Below the pieces are notes generated by a model, which did not search any database, had not been told where the DNA came from, and saw only the letters and a program-made list of their open reading frames with translations. Source: Desulfosarcina alkanivorans (GTDB taxonomy: Bacteria; Desulfobacterota; Desulfobacteria; Desulfobacterales; Desulfosarcinaceae). From it: a DNA stretch of 64,000 bases. The stretch spans positions 7,234,001 through 7,298,000 of the forward strand of contig NZ_AP021874.1 in assembly GCF_009688945.1 (NCBI RefSeq), given 5' to 3'. The stretch's first letter is position 1. Every line of letters begins with the position of its first letter. The position numbers were made by a program, and so were the translations under genes. Shown piece after piece: positions 7,808 through 16,381 of this stretch.

Positions 7808-8616
7808 TGGTGGTCATGACGTTTCAGATGGTCGCGTATGGCTGCGTCGATGTTTTCGATCGCCGGGTCCCTGGCCGGTGGCAGATGCTGGATCCAGGAT
7901 GGCTCCCGGGGTTTTTTGCGGCCGCTTCCCATCCAAATCAGGAAAAAGAGCAGGACCACGATGATCGACGTGACACCGATCAGGGCCGCGATCAGTTGTT
8001 GCTGAAACCGGTTACGGCCTTTTTCGGCAGCGTCTGCGGATAGTGATGGAAGTGATCCGTAGCTGTGCATCGAGGCTTCCGCCACGGTTCCGCCAAACGG
8101 GGTCGATTGGTCCGGCACAGGGTTCCATTTCGGTATCGGCGAGCCCGATTCAAGGGCCGTTGTCTGAGGCTTATTGTCGATGGGCCTGTCTTCGTCGGCC
8201 GATGGGGAGGGCCGGTAGGCGTCAATGATAAATCGGTGCGGTCCCGTGAGAGAGAAGGTCCGGATGTCCGCTGGCGCGAAGGGAAAGGCCGCGTCGATGC
8301 GCATGACGTCGGACACGTGGGTGACATCGAGGCTGACGATACCGTCGCGCGACGCCTCGGTGGGGGGGGCGGGCAAGTGGTTGAGGACCCCGGTCATGGC
8401 CACCTGAATCGTGCTTCCGTTGATGGAAACCGATGGGGGCTGGGCCAGGGCACGGTCGACTTCCAGCACCATGCGCACATATCCTTTGTTGTCGCCAAAG
8501 CGAAGGTTCTTGACAACCGTCGCTTCCGCGCTCAGGATCGGGGCTAAAAGCATGGCAAGGGATGCGATTATTAGCGGCGTTGCTTTAGGCGCAAACCAGT
8601 TTTTGGGCTCAGTCAT
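7804..8616 (-). CDS. AMIN-domain protein with signal peptide and C-terminal membrane segment
   Basis: About 270 residues from the ATG at 8616. A signal peptide covers roughly residues 8-33 and ends at the ILSAEA cleavage region. A periplasmic AMIN-like domain follows (VVKNLRFGDNKGYVRMVLEVD, then HRFIIDAYRP). AMIN domains target proteins such as AmiC and PilQ to peptidoglycan or pilus secretin sites. After a Pro/Ser linker comes one transmembrane segment (LIAALIGVTSIIVVLLFFLIW) and a short cytoplasmic tail. First gene of the operon that runs to the MinD-like ATPase, so it may link the cell wall to the cytoplasmic signalling proteins. The coding sequence contains a run of eight G at 8362-8369. 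Confidence 0.75.
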   Translation of the reverse strand: MTEPKNWFAPKATPLIIASLAMLLAPILSAEATVVKNLRFGDNKGYVRMVLEVDRALAQPPSVSINGSTIQVAMTGVLNHLPAPPTEASRDGIVSLDVTHVSDVMRIDAAFPFAPADIRTFSLTGPHRFIIDAYRPSPSADEDRPIDNKPQTTALESGSPIPKWNPVPDQSTPFGGTVAEASMHSYGSLPSLSADAAEKGRNRFQQQLIAALIGVTSIIVVLLFFLIWMGSGRKKPREPSWIQHLPPARDPAIENIDAAIRDHLKRHDHQ

Positions 8617-8703
8617 CGTTTTGCCGCTGGGTGGTCGGGATCGGGTGCTCGGTCGACCCATTAAAAGGCCATTGTTTTGACAGGTGGAAGCTGGCGGCAA
8701 AAA

Positions 8704-8737
8704 TATTAAAAAACGGGTCTGATGTCAAGACCCGTTG
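8704..8737 (-). terminator. Rho-independent terminator of the ahb/hemB operon
   Basis: A perfect nine-base-pair stem (AACGGGTCT and AGACCCGTT) with a seven-base loop. On the minus strand it is followed by TTTTTTAATATTTTT. It lies 85 bases past the ahbD stop codon and separates the heme operon from the AMIN-led operon. Confidence 0.88.
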
Positions 8738-8821
8738 TGGACCTTTCTTAAAGCAACCGCAAAATATGGTGGTCGGCGGTCAGGGCCCTTGACCTTTGGT
8801 GGTGCCCGTCGATGCTTCGTA

Positions 8822-9943
8822 TCACAGGGAGGGCGCGGCCTTTTCCGGCTGGTAGGCGCATAAGGGTTCTTCGGCCATGAAGTTGCCGGTGGCCTCAAAG
8901 GCCCTGGCGCGGCATCCACCGCATACCGCGCGGTATTCGCAGGCGCCGCATTTGCCTTCCAGCTGCCTGAAATCACGAAGTTTGAGGAAGACCGGTGAAT
9001 GGTTCCAGACCTCGCCGAATGTGGTTTGGGTGATGTCTCCACATTCAACATCGGTGTAGCCGCACGGCTGAACCACGCCGGTGTGGGAAACGAAACAGAA
9101 CCCCGTGCCGGCCAGGCAGCCGCGGGTCACGGCGTCGAGGCCATGGGTCTGAAAACTGATGGTTTTGCCCTCCGCTTTGGCCCGCTGGCGCAAAATCCGG
9201 TAGTAGTGGGGGGCACAGGTGGCCTTGAGCTGCAGGGAGGTTTTATCACGCTGGTCGTAGAACCAGTTCAGTGTGGTTTCATACTCCTTGGCGTCGATGG
9301 CCTGATCCACAATATATTTGCCCCGGCCGGTGGGCACCAGAAGAAAAATATGGTGGGCCACCGCTCCCAGGCGTTCGGCCAGTTCCAGTATCTTGGGAAT
9401 CTGGTCCAGATTGGTCTTGGTGATGGTCGTGTTGATCTGAAACTCGATTCCGGCGGCTTTGACATATTCGATGCCCCGAAGGGCGGCATCAAATGCGCCG
9501 TCAACACCACGGAATTGATCGTGGAAGGCTTTGGTGGCGCCGTCGATGCTGGCGCTTATCCGACGGATGCCGGAGGCCGCCATCCGTTCGGCGGTTTCAG
9601 GGGTGATCAGGGTGCCGTTGGGGGCCATCACCATCCTCAACCCAAGGCCGTCTCCATGCCTGGCGAGGTCGAAAATGTCATCCCTGAGCAGGGGTTCACC
9701 ACCGGTGAGGATGATGATCGGCTTGCCCACTTCGGCAATCTCGTCGAGCAATTTGAATCCCTGCTCGGTATCCAGCTCTCCCGCATAGGGGCCGTTGGTG
9801 GCCGCAGCCCGACAGTGAACACAGGAGAGATTGCAGTTTCTGGTCGTCTCCCAGGCTACCAGGCGAAGGGTATTGCCTTTTTCCTGCTTCTGGCCATGTC
9901 CGTGGGGCCGGTTGTCATTTTCAACGTCAGGGTGTGGATTCAT
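8822..9943 (-). CDS. ahbD: Radical SAM heme b synthase AhbD (Fe-coproporphyrin decarboxylase)
   Basis: A 373-residue radical SAM/SPASM protein. The [4Fe-4S] cluster motif CxxxCxxC is CNLSCVHC at about residue 37, followed by the SAM-binding GGEPLL. The C-terminal SPASM cysteines are in CGYTDVEC and CGACEYRAVCGGC. Together with hemB and ahbC in one operon, this matches the arrangement known from Desulfovibrio, where AhbD removes two propionate carboxyls from Fe-coproporphyrin III to make heme b. The choice between AhbC and AhbD for the two radical SAM genes rests on recalled sequence resemblance and gene order. Confidence 0.85.
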   Translation of the reverse strand: MNPHPDVENDNRPHGHGQKQEKGNTLRLVAWETTRNCNLSCVHCRAAATNGPYAGELDTEQGFKLLDEIAEVGKPIIILTGGEPLLRDDIFDLARHGDGLGLRMVMAPNGTLITPETAERMAASGIRRISASIDGATKAFHDQFRGVDGAFDAALRGIEYVKAAGIEFQINTTITKTNLDQIPKILELAERLGAVAHHIFLLVPTGRGKYIVDQAIDAKEYETTLNWFYDQRDKTSLQLKATCAPHYYRILRQRAKAEGKTISFQTHGLDAVTRGCLAGTGFCFVSHTGVVQPCGYTDVECGDITQTTFGEVWNHSPVFLKLRDFRQLEGKCGACEYRAVCGGCRARAFEATGNFMAEEPLCAYQPEKAAPSL

Positions 9944-10018
9944 GAGGCGAATTATCCTTTTGGGCCATCGTTGGCATCGATGGCCCCGGTTGGCTGCAGA
10001 GCGGGTTGGAGACTGAGG

Positions 10019-10993
10019 CTATCGGTCCATCAGGGCGGCGGCTTCCATGGCAAAATAGGTCAGGATCATGTCGGCTCCGGCCCGTTTGATAGCGGTAAGG
10101 GTTTCCATCATTACTTTCTGGCCGTCGATCCAGCCCATTTTTTCAGCGGCCTTGATCATGGAAAACTCTCCGCTGACATTGTATGCCGCCAGAGGCAGGT
10201 CCACTTCATCCCGGATCCGGCAGATGATGTCCAGGTATGCCAGCGCCGGTTTGACCATGATGATGTCGGCCCCTTCTTCCACGTCCATGGTGACTTCCCG
10301 GATCGCTTCACGGGCGTTGGCCGGGTCCATCTGATAGGTTCTCCGGTCACCGAACTTCGGGGCACTTTGAGCCGCCTCGCGGAATGGGCCGTAGTAGGCG
10401 GAGCAATATTTGGCCGCGTAGGACATGATGGGAATCCGTGAGTAGTCGTTTTCATCCAGGACGGCACGGATTTCCGCTACCCGGCCGTCCATCATGTCTG
10501 ACGGGGCCACCATGTCTGCGCCGGCGTTGGCATGGGACAGGGCCGCTTTGGCCAGGAGGTCCAAGGTGGCATCGTTGTCTACCGTATGCCCGTCCACAAA
10601 ACCGCAGTGGCCATGGTCGGTGTATTCACACAGGCAGACATCGGTGATCACCACCATTTCCGGCACCTTGTCCTTTACCGCCTTTACGGCGCGCTGGACG
10701 ATGCCGTCCCTGGCGTATGCCTGGGTACCCAGGGGGTCTTTTTTGGATGGAATACCGAAAAGAATGACGCCGGGAATACCCATGCCGTAGGCTTGCCTGG
10801 CCACCTTGACCAGATTGTCAACCGAAAGCTGGTAATTGCCGGGCATGGCTTCGATGGGATTTTTTACCGCCTTCCCATCGATGGCGAACAACGGAAGGAT
10901 AAAATCGTTGACGGAAAGGGCCGTCTCGCGGACCATTCTTCTCAGCGCTTCGCTGCTGCGCATTCTTCGGGGACGATAATCGGGAAACAGCAT
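10019..10993 (-). CDS. hemB: Delta-aminolevulinic acid dehydratase (porphobilinogen synthase)
   Basis: A 324-residue HemB of usual length. It condenses two 5-aminolevulinate molecules to porphobilinogen in the cytoplasm. The zinc-site cysteines are in DVCLCEYTDHGHCG, and the two active-site lysines are in MSYAAKYCSAYYGPF and MVKPALAYLD (Schiff base). An AGGAGCTG ribosome site precedes the ATG by three to seven bases. It sits between ahbC and ahbD with short gaps (35 and 75 bases), so early and late heme steps are co-expressed. Confidence 0.97.
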   Translation of the reverse strand: MLFPDYRPRRMRSSEALRRMVRETALSVNDFILPLFAIDGKAVKNPIEAMPGNYQLSVDNLVKVARQAYGMGIPGVILFGIPSKKDPLGTQAYARDGIVQRAVKAVKDKVPEMVVITDVCLCEYTDHGHCGFVDGHTVDNDATLDLLAKAALSHANAGADMVAPSDMMDGRVAEIRAVLDENDYSRIPIMSYAAKYCSAYYGPFREAAQSAPKFGDRRTYQMDPANAREAIREVTMDVEEGADIIMVKPALAYLDIICRIRDEVDLPLAAYNVSGEFSMIKAAEKMGWIDGQKVMMETLTAIKRAGADMILTYFAMEAAALMDR

Positions 10994-11028
10994 GTCAGCT
11001 CCTGGGTACGATCGTAAGAGAAAATTCG

Positions 11029-12216
11029 TTATATGGTTTGGGCAATCTCTTCATCGGTGAGGTAGCAGGCCGGGTCGGGGGCCCATACATCATCGTGGAT
11101 CGCCTCCGCACGCACCCTGAAGTTGCCGCCGCAGACATCCAGCCAGGCGCAGGTGGAACAGCGGCCCTTGACATGGATTTTTTTCTCTTTGAGTTTCAGC
11201 AGCAGGTCATCTTCCGGCTGGGTCCAGATTTCGGAAAAAGGCCGCTTGCGGATGTTGCCGAAGCTGTGATGGCGCCAGAACTGGTCGGCATACACTTCGC
11301 CGTCCCAGCTGACGCAGCCGATACCCCGCCCCGAGTTGTTGCCCTCGTTCATCTTGAGCAGTTCGAGAACTTCAGCGGCCCGCTTGGGGTCTTCCTTGAG
11401 CAGTCTGAGGTAGAGGTAGGGCCCGTCAGCGTGGTTGTCCACCGTGAGCACCTCCTTGACGATGCCTTTGTCGTGGAGCGCCTTGGTACGGTCGATGATC
11501 AGGTCCACCGCCTTGCGGGTACCTTCCAGGCTCAGGTCCTCTTCCACCATTTTCGAGCCCCGGCCGGCGTAAACCAGATGGTAAAAGCAGACCCGCGGGA
11601 TGTCCATCTCCTCCAGCAGATCGAAGATGGCCGGGATGTCACCCACATTGAATTTGTTGATGGTAAACCGCAAGCCCACCTTGATCCCGGCAGCCTGGCA
11701 GTTGCGGATGCCCTCCAGGGCCTTGTCATAGGCGCCGGGCACGCCCCTGAACTGGTCGTTGATTCCCTGCATGCCGTCCAGGCTGATGCCTACATAGGAA
11801 AGGCCGATGGATTTGAGCGTTTTGGCCAGGCCGGGGGTGATCAGGGTGCCGTTTGTTGAAATCACCGCCCGCATGCCCCGCTCGACGGCGTAGGCCGCCA
11901 GTTCGGGAAGGTCTTTCCTGACCAGGGGTTCGCCGCCGGAAAAGAGCATCACCGGGGCCCCGAAACGGGCCAGGTCATCGATCAGAGCCTTGCCCTCATC
12001 CGTGGAAAGCTCATCCACCGTGGATTCTTCGGTTGCCTGGGCATAGCAGTGCACACACTTGAGGTTGCATTTCCGGGTCACATTCCATACCACCACCGGG
12101 CGTTTGTCCTTGGAAAACTGCAGCAGGTGAGAGGGCAGGGTGGAGGACTGCCGTCCGTAACGCAAGGCATCCGACGGCTCAACGGTTCCACAATAAAGTT
12201 TTGATATTCCAATCAT
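11029..12216 (-). CDS. ahbC: Radical SAM protein AhbC (12,18-didecarboxysiroheme deacetylase)
   Basis: A 395-residue radical SAM/SPASM enzyme. The cluster motif is CNLKCVHC at about residue 50, with GGEPLV after it. The SPASM region near the C-terminus has CSTCAWLDVCGGNFRVRA. In the siroheme branch AhbC removes acetate side chains from didecarboxysiroheme to give Fe-coproporphyrin III, the substrate of AhbD. The N-terminal sequence MIGISKLYCGT and the partner genes match the AhbC type. Its ATG is six bases after the stop of the ClpX-like gene, so the unfoldase and heme genes form one transcript. Confidence 0.86.
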   Translation of the reverse strand: MIGISKLYCGTVEPSDALRYGRQSSTLPSHLLQFSKDKRPVVVWNVTRKCNLKCVHCYAQATEESTVDELSTDEGKALIDDLARFGAPVMLFSGGEPLVRKDLPELAAYAVERGMRAVISTNGTLITPGLAKTLKSIGLSYVGISLDGMQGINDQFRGVPGAYDKALEGIRNCQAAGIKVGLRFTINKFNVGDIPAIFDLLEEMDIPRVCFYHLVYAGRGSKMVEEDLSLEGTRKAVDLIIDRTKALHDKGIVKEVLTVDNHADGPYLYLRLLKEDPKRAAEVLELLKMNEGNNSGRGIGCVSWDGEVYADQFWRHHSFGNIRKRPFSEIWTQPEDDLLLKLKEKKIHVKGRCSTCAWLDVCGGNFRVRAEAIHDDVWAPDPACYLTDEEIAQTI

Positions 12217-12222
12217 TTGAGT

Positions 12223-14022
12223 TCAGCCTTCCAGTCGGTTGTCAGGTGGCAGGGACAGTTCGGGTCGGTTTTCGCTTTGCCTGAGGAGTTCAGCGATGAA
12301 GCTTTCCGGCTTTTCCAGTGCATCCCGAGTGACAAAAAAGCGGGTCCGCCCTGTTTTTTCACGAACCAGCTTCAGGCCGTGTTCGAAATCAGCCGTCAAA
12401 TTCCGGTAGTATCCTTCCGGCGTTTCCCGGGTATTGAAGCATTGCCCGATGATGGCGTCGATGGCCTCTTCTTCCAGGACAATGTTAATACCATGATTTT
12501 TGATAAAGTAAAGCTCTATGGTCTTGGTCTCCTCATAGTAGGACTTGAGTTTTTTGAGCACTTTTTCGATGTCGGTTACCTGCCGGCAGTAGGCATCGGC
12601 GACCAATCGAATGCGAGAATCCGTCAGCTGGATTCCGTACTTTTCACTGAAGGTTTTCCGGTTGGCGCTGACATATTTTACGATGCGCTCACACTCCTGG
12701 GCCGCCAGCCGGTGGAACGCCTCTTTGAAGTGGTCGCTCTCTGGCTGGTCGAGAAGGGCCTCCAGATGCTCTTGGGGTTGCTCGATGACCGGTCGGGTGA
12801 CGGCAAAACGGGTGATGGGGCAGGAAGGGAGCGTTTTCTCAAAAGGCAGCAGGGCGCCTTCCACGGCGCTGACCAGTCCGCGTGCGCCGGTATTCTCATC
12901 ATGTGCCCGATGGGCCAGCAGCGCCAGGGCGTCGGTCTGGAATTTGACATCGATGCCATAGGCGGCAAAATCCAGTTTTTTACCGAGGATGATGGGGTTG
13001 TTGGGGTTTTTGAGAATGTCGCACAGATCCGCTTCCGTCAGTTGTTCGAATACGCTGCGCACGGGAAGCCGGCCGACAAACTCGGATTCAAAACCGAACT
13101 GGACCAGGTCTTCGGATTTTACCCGGGTCAGGATATCCGCGTCCTTGGACGGATTGGAAATCGACGCCCCGAATCCGATTTTCTGTTCGGCGATGCGCCG
13201 GGAGACGATTTTGTCCAGGCCCGAAAAGGCGCCGCTCATGATGAACAGGATGTGCTTGGTGTTGATACTGCTTTTTTCTTTTTTGCCCGTTTTCCTGAAC
13301 CGGTCGATTTCCTGCAGCATGGATACCGGATCGTGGGGCACTTTCAGATCGACCTCAGTCTCTTCCATGGGTTTGAGCAGGGCGCGCTGGACACCTGTCC
13401 TGGACACGTCGGCGCCGACCAGATTGCGGCTGGAAGCGATTTTGTCGATTTCGTCGATGTAGATGATCCCGAACTGGGCCAGTTCGATATCCCCGTCCGC
13501 CTCTTTGACCAGGTCCCGGACCAGGTCTTCCACATCGCCGCCGACGTATCCGGTCTCGCTGAACTTGGTGGCATCGCCCTTGACGAAGGGCACACCGATT
13601 TTTTTGGCGATGAGCCTGACCATGTAGGTTTTTCCCACGCCGGTGGGGCCGAGCATCAGGACGTTGTTCTTGATGACTCCGACCATGTCGCTGAAGTCGT
13701 CGGGCGCGCTTTGCACGTGTTTGATCCGGTTGAAGTGGGTACAGATCTTGGTGGCCAGAATGTCTTTGGCCGTTGTCTGCTTGACCACGTACTGATCCAG
13801 GTAGGCAACCAGATCTTGGGGCTTGAGATCAAAATTGATCGTTTTCCCTTTTTTCGGCGGCGGCTCCTTCGAATCGCTTTCACCTGCCTGGGGAAGGACG
13901 ATGGGGGTCGCCAGTTTGACACTGCCGCCGAATTTTTTGGCCAGAAAATCGCCCAGTTCTTTTTCCAGTTCTTTAGGGTCGGGTATTTTTTCGCTGTGTT
14001 CGTTCATGATAAACTCGTTCAC
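12223..14022 (-). CDS. ClpX-like AAA+ unfoldase without zinc domain
   Basis: A 599-residue AAA+ protein of the ClpX type. Walker A is GPTGVGKT near residue 125, the pore loop GYVG is at 158-161, Walker B is IIYIDE near 186, and an IGF motif (KIGFGAS, near 282) matches the loop by which ClpX docks to ClpP. Unlike ClpX it has no N-terminal Cys4 zinc domain; the first 60 residues are Pro/Lys-rich instead. It is also about 170 residues longer at the C-terminus. The start is either GTG at 14022 (AGGA upstream) or ATG at 14007. It is the first gene of the heme operon, six bases from ahbC. Confidence 0.85.
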   Translation of the reverse strand: MNEFIMNEHSEKIPDPKELEKELGDFLAKKFGGSVKLATPIVLPQAGESDSKEPPPKKGKTINFDLKPQDLVAYLDQYVVKQTTAKDILATKICTHFNRIKHVQSAPDDFSDMVGVIKNNVLMLGPTGVGKTYMVRLIAKKIGVPFVKGDATKFSETGYVGGDVEDLVRDLVKEADGDIELAQFGIIYIDEIDKIASSRNLVGADVSRTGVQRALLKPMEETEVDLKVPHDPVSMLQEIDRFRKTGKKEKSSINTKHILFIMSGAFSGLDKIVSRRIAEQKIGFGASISNPSKDADILTRVKSEDLVQFGFESEFVGRLPVRSVFEQLTEADLCDILKNPNNPIILGKKLDFAAYGIDVKFQTDALALLAHRAHDENTGARGLVSAVEGALLPFEKTLPSCPITRFAVTRPVIEQPQEHLEALLDQPESDHFKEAFHRLAAQECERIVKYVSANRKTFSEKYGIQLTDSRIRLVADAYCRQVTDIEKVLKKLKSYYEETKTIELYFIKNHGINIVLEEEAIDAIIGQCFNTRETPEGYYRNLTADFEHGLKLVREKTGRTRFFVTRDALEKPESFIAELLRQSENRPELSLPPDNRLEG

Positions 14023-14446
14023 GGTTCCTAATCAGCCTGCCATGGATGGGTTGCAAGATAGGGGTGCGTCGGTTTCGACAGGTGGTGATGGGGCAACGCA
14101 CGCCCCGCAGCAGCACGTAATGCCCGTTGCGCCAATTTTCCTGTTCGTCGGACCCGTTTTCATTGACGAGATAATAAGCACAGGCCCGGGTGAATTCAAG
14201 CCCTTGCGGGAGGGGGCATGGTGCGCTTCAATTTGATTGCGGCCAAGGCGGTTGGCCCATCCACAAAAGCTTTCAGGTCCTGCCTCAACTGCCGATAATG
14301 GAAATTGGCGGTGGCGTCGACGGTCGGGGAGCCAGATCGCCGGCGAACCCCACGGATAAAAATAATTGTTGACATGGGACGTGGGTAGATTAAATTTGGT
14401 CCTTGAATCGTTTTCACCGAAAGACTCTGATGGTCAAGCGGGATCC
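14023..14446. other. Intergenic region between divergent ClpX-like and PHP genes
   Basis: About 420 bases with no supportable gene. It must contain promoters in both directions. A candidate plus-strand promoter is listed separately. The stretch near 14060-14100 resembles the start of a tmRNA by chance, but no tRNA-like 3' end exists. Confidence 0.6.
14369..14396 (+). promoter_or_regulatory. Candidate sigma-70 promoter for the PHP gene
   Basis: A perfect -35 box TTGACA, a 16-base spacer, and a -10 box TAAATT (four of six consensus bases). The start codon at 14447 lies about 50 bases downstream. Confidence 0.5.
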
Positions 14447-15421
14447 ATGAACAATTTCAATAGAATTCAGTTTGAAGCGCCTCGCCTGGATGAACTTGCC
14501 CGCCACTCGACAGTGGTTGACCTCCATTTCCATTCCCGTTTTTCAGACGGCGCCGATACGGTGGATGTCATTGCCGAACGGGCCCGCGAACTGGGGATCG
14601 GGGTGGCCATTACCGATCACAATGCCATTGATGGGGCGGTTGAACTCGACCGCCATGACGATGTGTTCAGTATTCCCGGTATCGAAGTCACCTCCCGGGA
14701 GGGAACCCATGTCCTGGTCTACTTCTACCGGATCGATGATCTCAAGGCATTTTACGGGGACCACGTGGAGCCCAATAGGGGACCGACGGTGATGTCATCA
14801 ATCGGGATGGATGTGGAAACCATTGTCCGGTCTGCAAGGCAATACAACAGCGTCGTCATTTTTCCCCATCCCTACTCGGCGGCCTTCACCGGCATCTGCA
14901 ATCACAGCTTTTCCGAAAACCAGCTGGACCGTCTGCTCAGGATGGCCGACGGTGTGGAGGTGATCAATTCCGAGAATCTGAAGCGGTGGAACCTGAGAAG
15001 CGCCCTGCTGGGGTTTAATCTGGATCGCGCCATCACAGGCGGCAGCGACGGCCACAGCGTCCAGCAAATGGGCTCGGCAGTGACCTATGCCGCTTGCGGC
15101 CGCAGCCGGAAGGCCTTCCTGGATGCCGTCAGCCGTGGCGAGTCCAAGGTGGTGGGGACCGAGTCTAAATTGTTGGAGAAGTTACAGTCCAACAGCGCTA
15201 AACTGAAAATCAGCATGAACAATTATCCGGATATGGTCGAAAAAAACATTCGCTTCGGAAAAAGCGTGATTCGCTTCCGGGCCCGAAAGGCGGGCGAGAA
15301 AATCTGGGAGCGGGTCAACGACAGGCATCTGAAAAAAGCCTTTTATTTTGTCGCCGGTCTGACCTTCCTGAAAATCAACTACAATGCCTTGCCATTAATA
15401 TTTTTCTCCATTATTACATAA
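14447..15421 (+). CDS. PHP domain metal-dependent phosphoesterase
   Basis: A 324-residue PHP-fold protein. Metal-binding motifs of the family are present: HFHSRFSDG near residue 27, ITDHNAIDG near residue 55, FPHPYS near 140 and GGSDGHS near 200. These proteins hydrolyse phosphoesters with a trinuclear metal site; TrpH/YciV-type enzymes act on short nucleotides such as pAp. The last 100 residues are basic and end in a hydrophobic stretch (ALPLIFFSIIT) that might touch the membrane. The ATG at 14447 is preferred over an upstream in-frame codon at 14366, which lies inside the probable promoter. Substrate unknown. Confidence 0.82.
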   Translation: MNNFNRIQFEAPRLDELARHSTVVDLHFHSRFSDGADTVDVIAERARELGIGVAITDHNAIDGAVELDRHDDVFSIPGIEVTSREGTHVLVYFYRIDDLKAFYGDHVEPNRGPTVMSSIGMDVETIVRSARQYNSVVIFPHPYSAAFTGICNHSFSENQLDRLLRMADGVEVINSENLKRWNLRSALLGFNLDRAITGGSDGHSVQQMGSAVTYAACGRSRKAFLDAVSRGESKVVGTESKLLEKLQSNSAKLKISMNNYPDMVEKNIRFGKSVIRFRARKAGEKIWERVNDRHLKKAFYFVAGLTFLKINYNALPLIFFSIIT

Positions 15422-16006
15422 TATTACGTTCGTTTAACCTTCAGATATGAGGCCATTGGCGTCCAACGCCCTGGCCGTTGATGATATCATCAGCCAATCG
15501 CATTGATCCGCGCTTGACATTCCTCCTGACTATACTAAGCTGGAAACAGGCATCAACCTGATCATTTCGTTTTATCGCCTGTGGCACAGTCCGCCGTTGG
15601 TCCGCAGTATCGATGAATGAATGGTAAGTCGGCTCCACCTCCCAGCGATCCCGCAGTCCAGAGACACCCCTTTTTGGTGATTCCACGCCTTCTTCTGACG
15701 GATGCATGACCCGCTGTCGGGTCAAGAGAGTATCAACATCGGACATTTATCCGCATTCCCGCTTTTCCGGAAAGCGCCCTTCCATTTCGGCTGAACCGTC
15801 GCTGTTTGTCCCTAATGCCTGCGGGTACCTGTCCCATATGAAGGGTGCCAGTCCGGGTGACGCCGGGCGTGATGCCCGGCATCTGATTCCCGGACGATCG
15901 ACCCCCACCCCCTGGACTTATTTCCGGCATGGCCTGAGCTGACCTGACACCGCTCGTATCCGGATGGGCACCCATACTTGTGCAACCCAAACCAAGGAGG
16001 TGCATT
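15422..16006. other. Intergenic region, no gene recognised
   Basis: About 585 bases between the PHP gene and the next plus-strand gene. Open frames of 80-100 codons exist on both strands but have no ribosome site and no recognisable sequence. A GC hairpin occurs at about 15860-15883 (GACGCCGGGC and GCCCGGCATC). It may hold remnants of a lost gene, but I cannot show that. Confidence 0.5.
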
Positions 16007-16324
16007 ATGAAGGCAGGGATCTTTTTTACCGGGACCGGTCCGATTCTGATTCTGACAACCTATGGCGAGCTTAACGATCCCACCCTGGTGACCAAACTGG
16101 CCCAGAAAGGGATCAAGAAATTCATCGCCTATGAGGTCGCCGAAAGCCTGGTCAAGGAAAAGTATGGTCAGCAATTCAACATTATCATGGGCGACCTGAA
16201 ACAATCGGATGACCTTCGGGTGCTGGATTACGACGGACATCATGTTTTTTACAATTTCGCGTTGTCCGAACTCGGGTCCCCTGTTTACCATGAAGGGTCG
16301 TTGCGGGTACTGCAGGCAGGGTAG
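16007..16324 (+). CDS. Small conserved protein of unknown function
   Basis: A 105-residue protein beginning MKAGIFFTGTGPILILTT. A strong AAGGAGG site seven bases before the ATG fixes the start. The sequence alternates short strands and helices (compact alpha/beta, likely cytosolic) and lacks cysteine or a membrane segment. I believe similar short proteins occur in other anaerobic bacteria, but I do not know a function. It converges with the selenocysteine-type rhodanese gene, and the two share a hairpin terminator. Confidence 0.75.
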   Translation: MKAGIFFTGTGPILILTTYGELNDPTLVTKLAQKGIKKFIAYEVAESLVKEKYGQQFNIIMGDLKQSDDLRVLDYDGHHVFYNFALSELGSPVYHEGSLRVLQAG

Positions 16325-16334
16325 GGTGGAAAAG

Positions 16335-16366
16335 GCGGGCAGCCGTCCCGCTGGCCGGCTGCCCGC
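16335..16366. terminator. Hairpin terminator between convergent genes
   Basis: A perfect eleven-base-pair stem (GCGGGCAGCCG and CGGCTGCCCGC) with a ten-base loop. It sits between the stops at 16324 and 16382. On the minus strand it is followed by CTTTTCC, so it best serves the rhodanese gene; the plus side lacks a T-run. Confidence 0.7.
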
Positions 16367-16381
16367 ATCTGCAGGGGCGTC

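Noticed and set aside
12217..14031. 604-codon plus-strand frame
   Set aside because: It lies exactly opposite the ClpX-like gene, has no family resemblance and follows from codon bias of the real gene.
14053..14110. tmRNA-like start (GGTTTCGACAGG near GGGGTGCG)
   Set aside because: No tRNA-like 3' end with T-arm and CCA and no tag-peptide frame within the next 350 bases.
15514..15536. TTGACA and TATACT boxes as a promoter
   Set aside because: The spacer is only 11 bases, too short for sigma-70, and no gene start follows closely.
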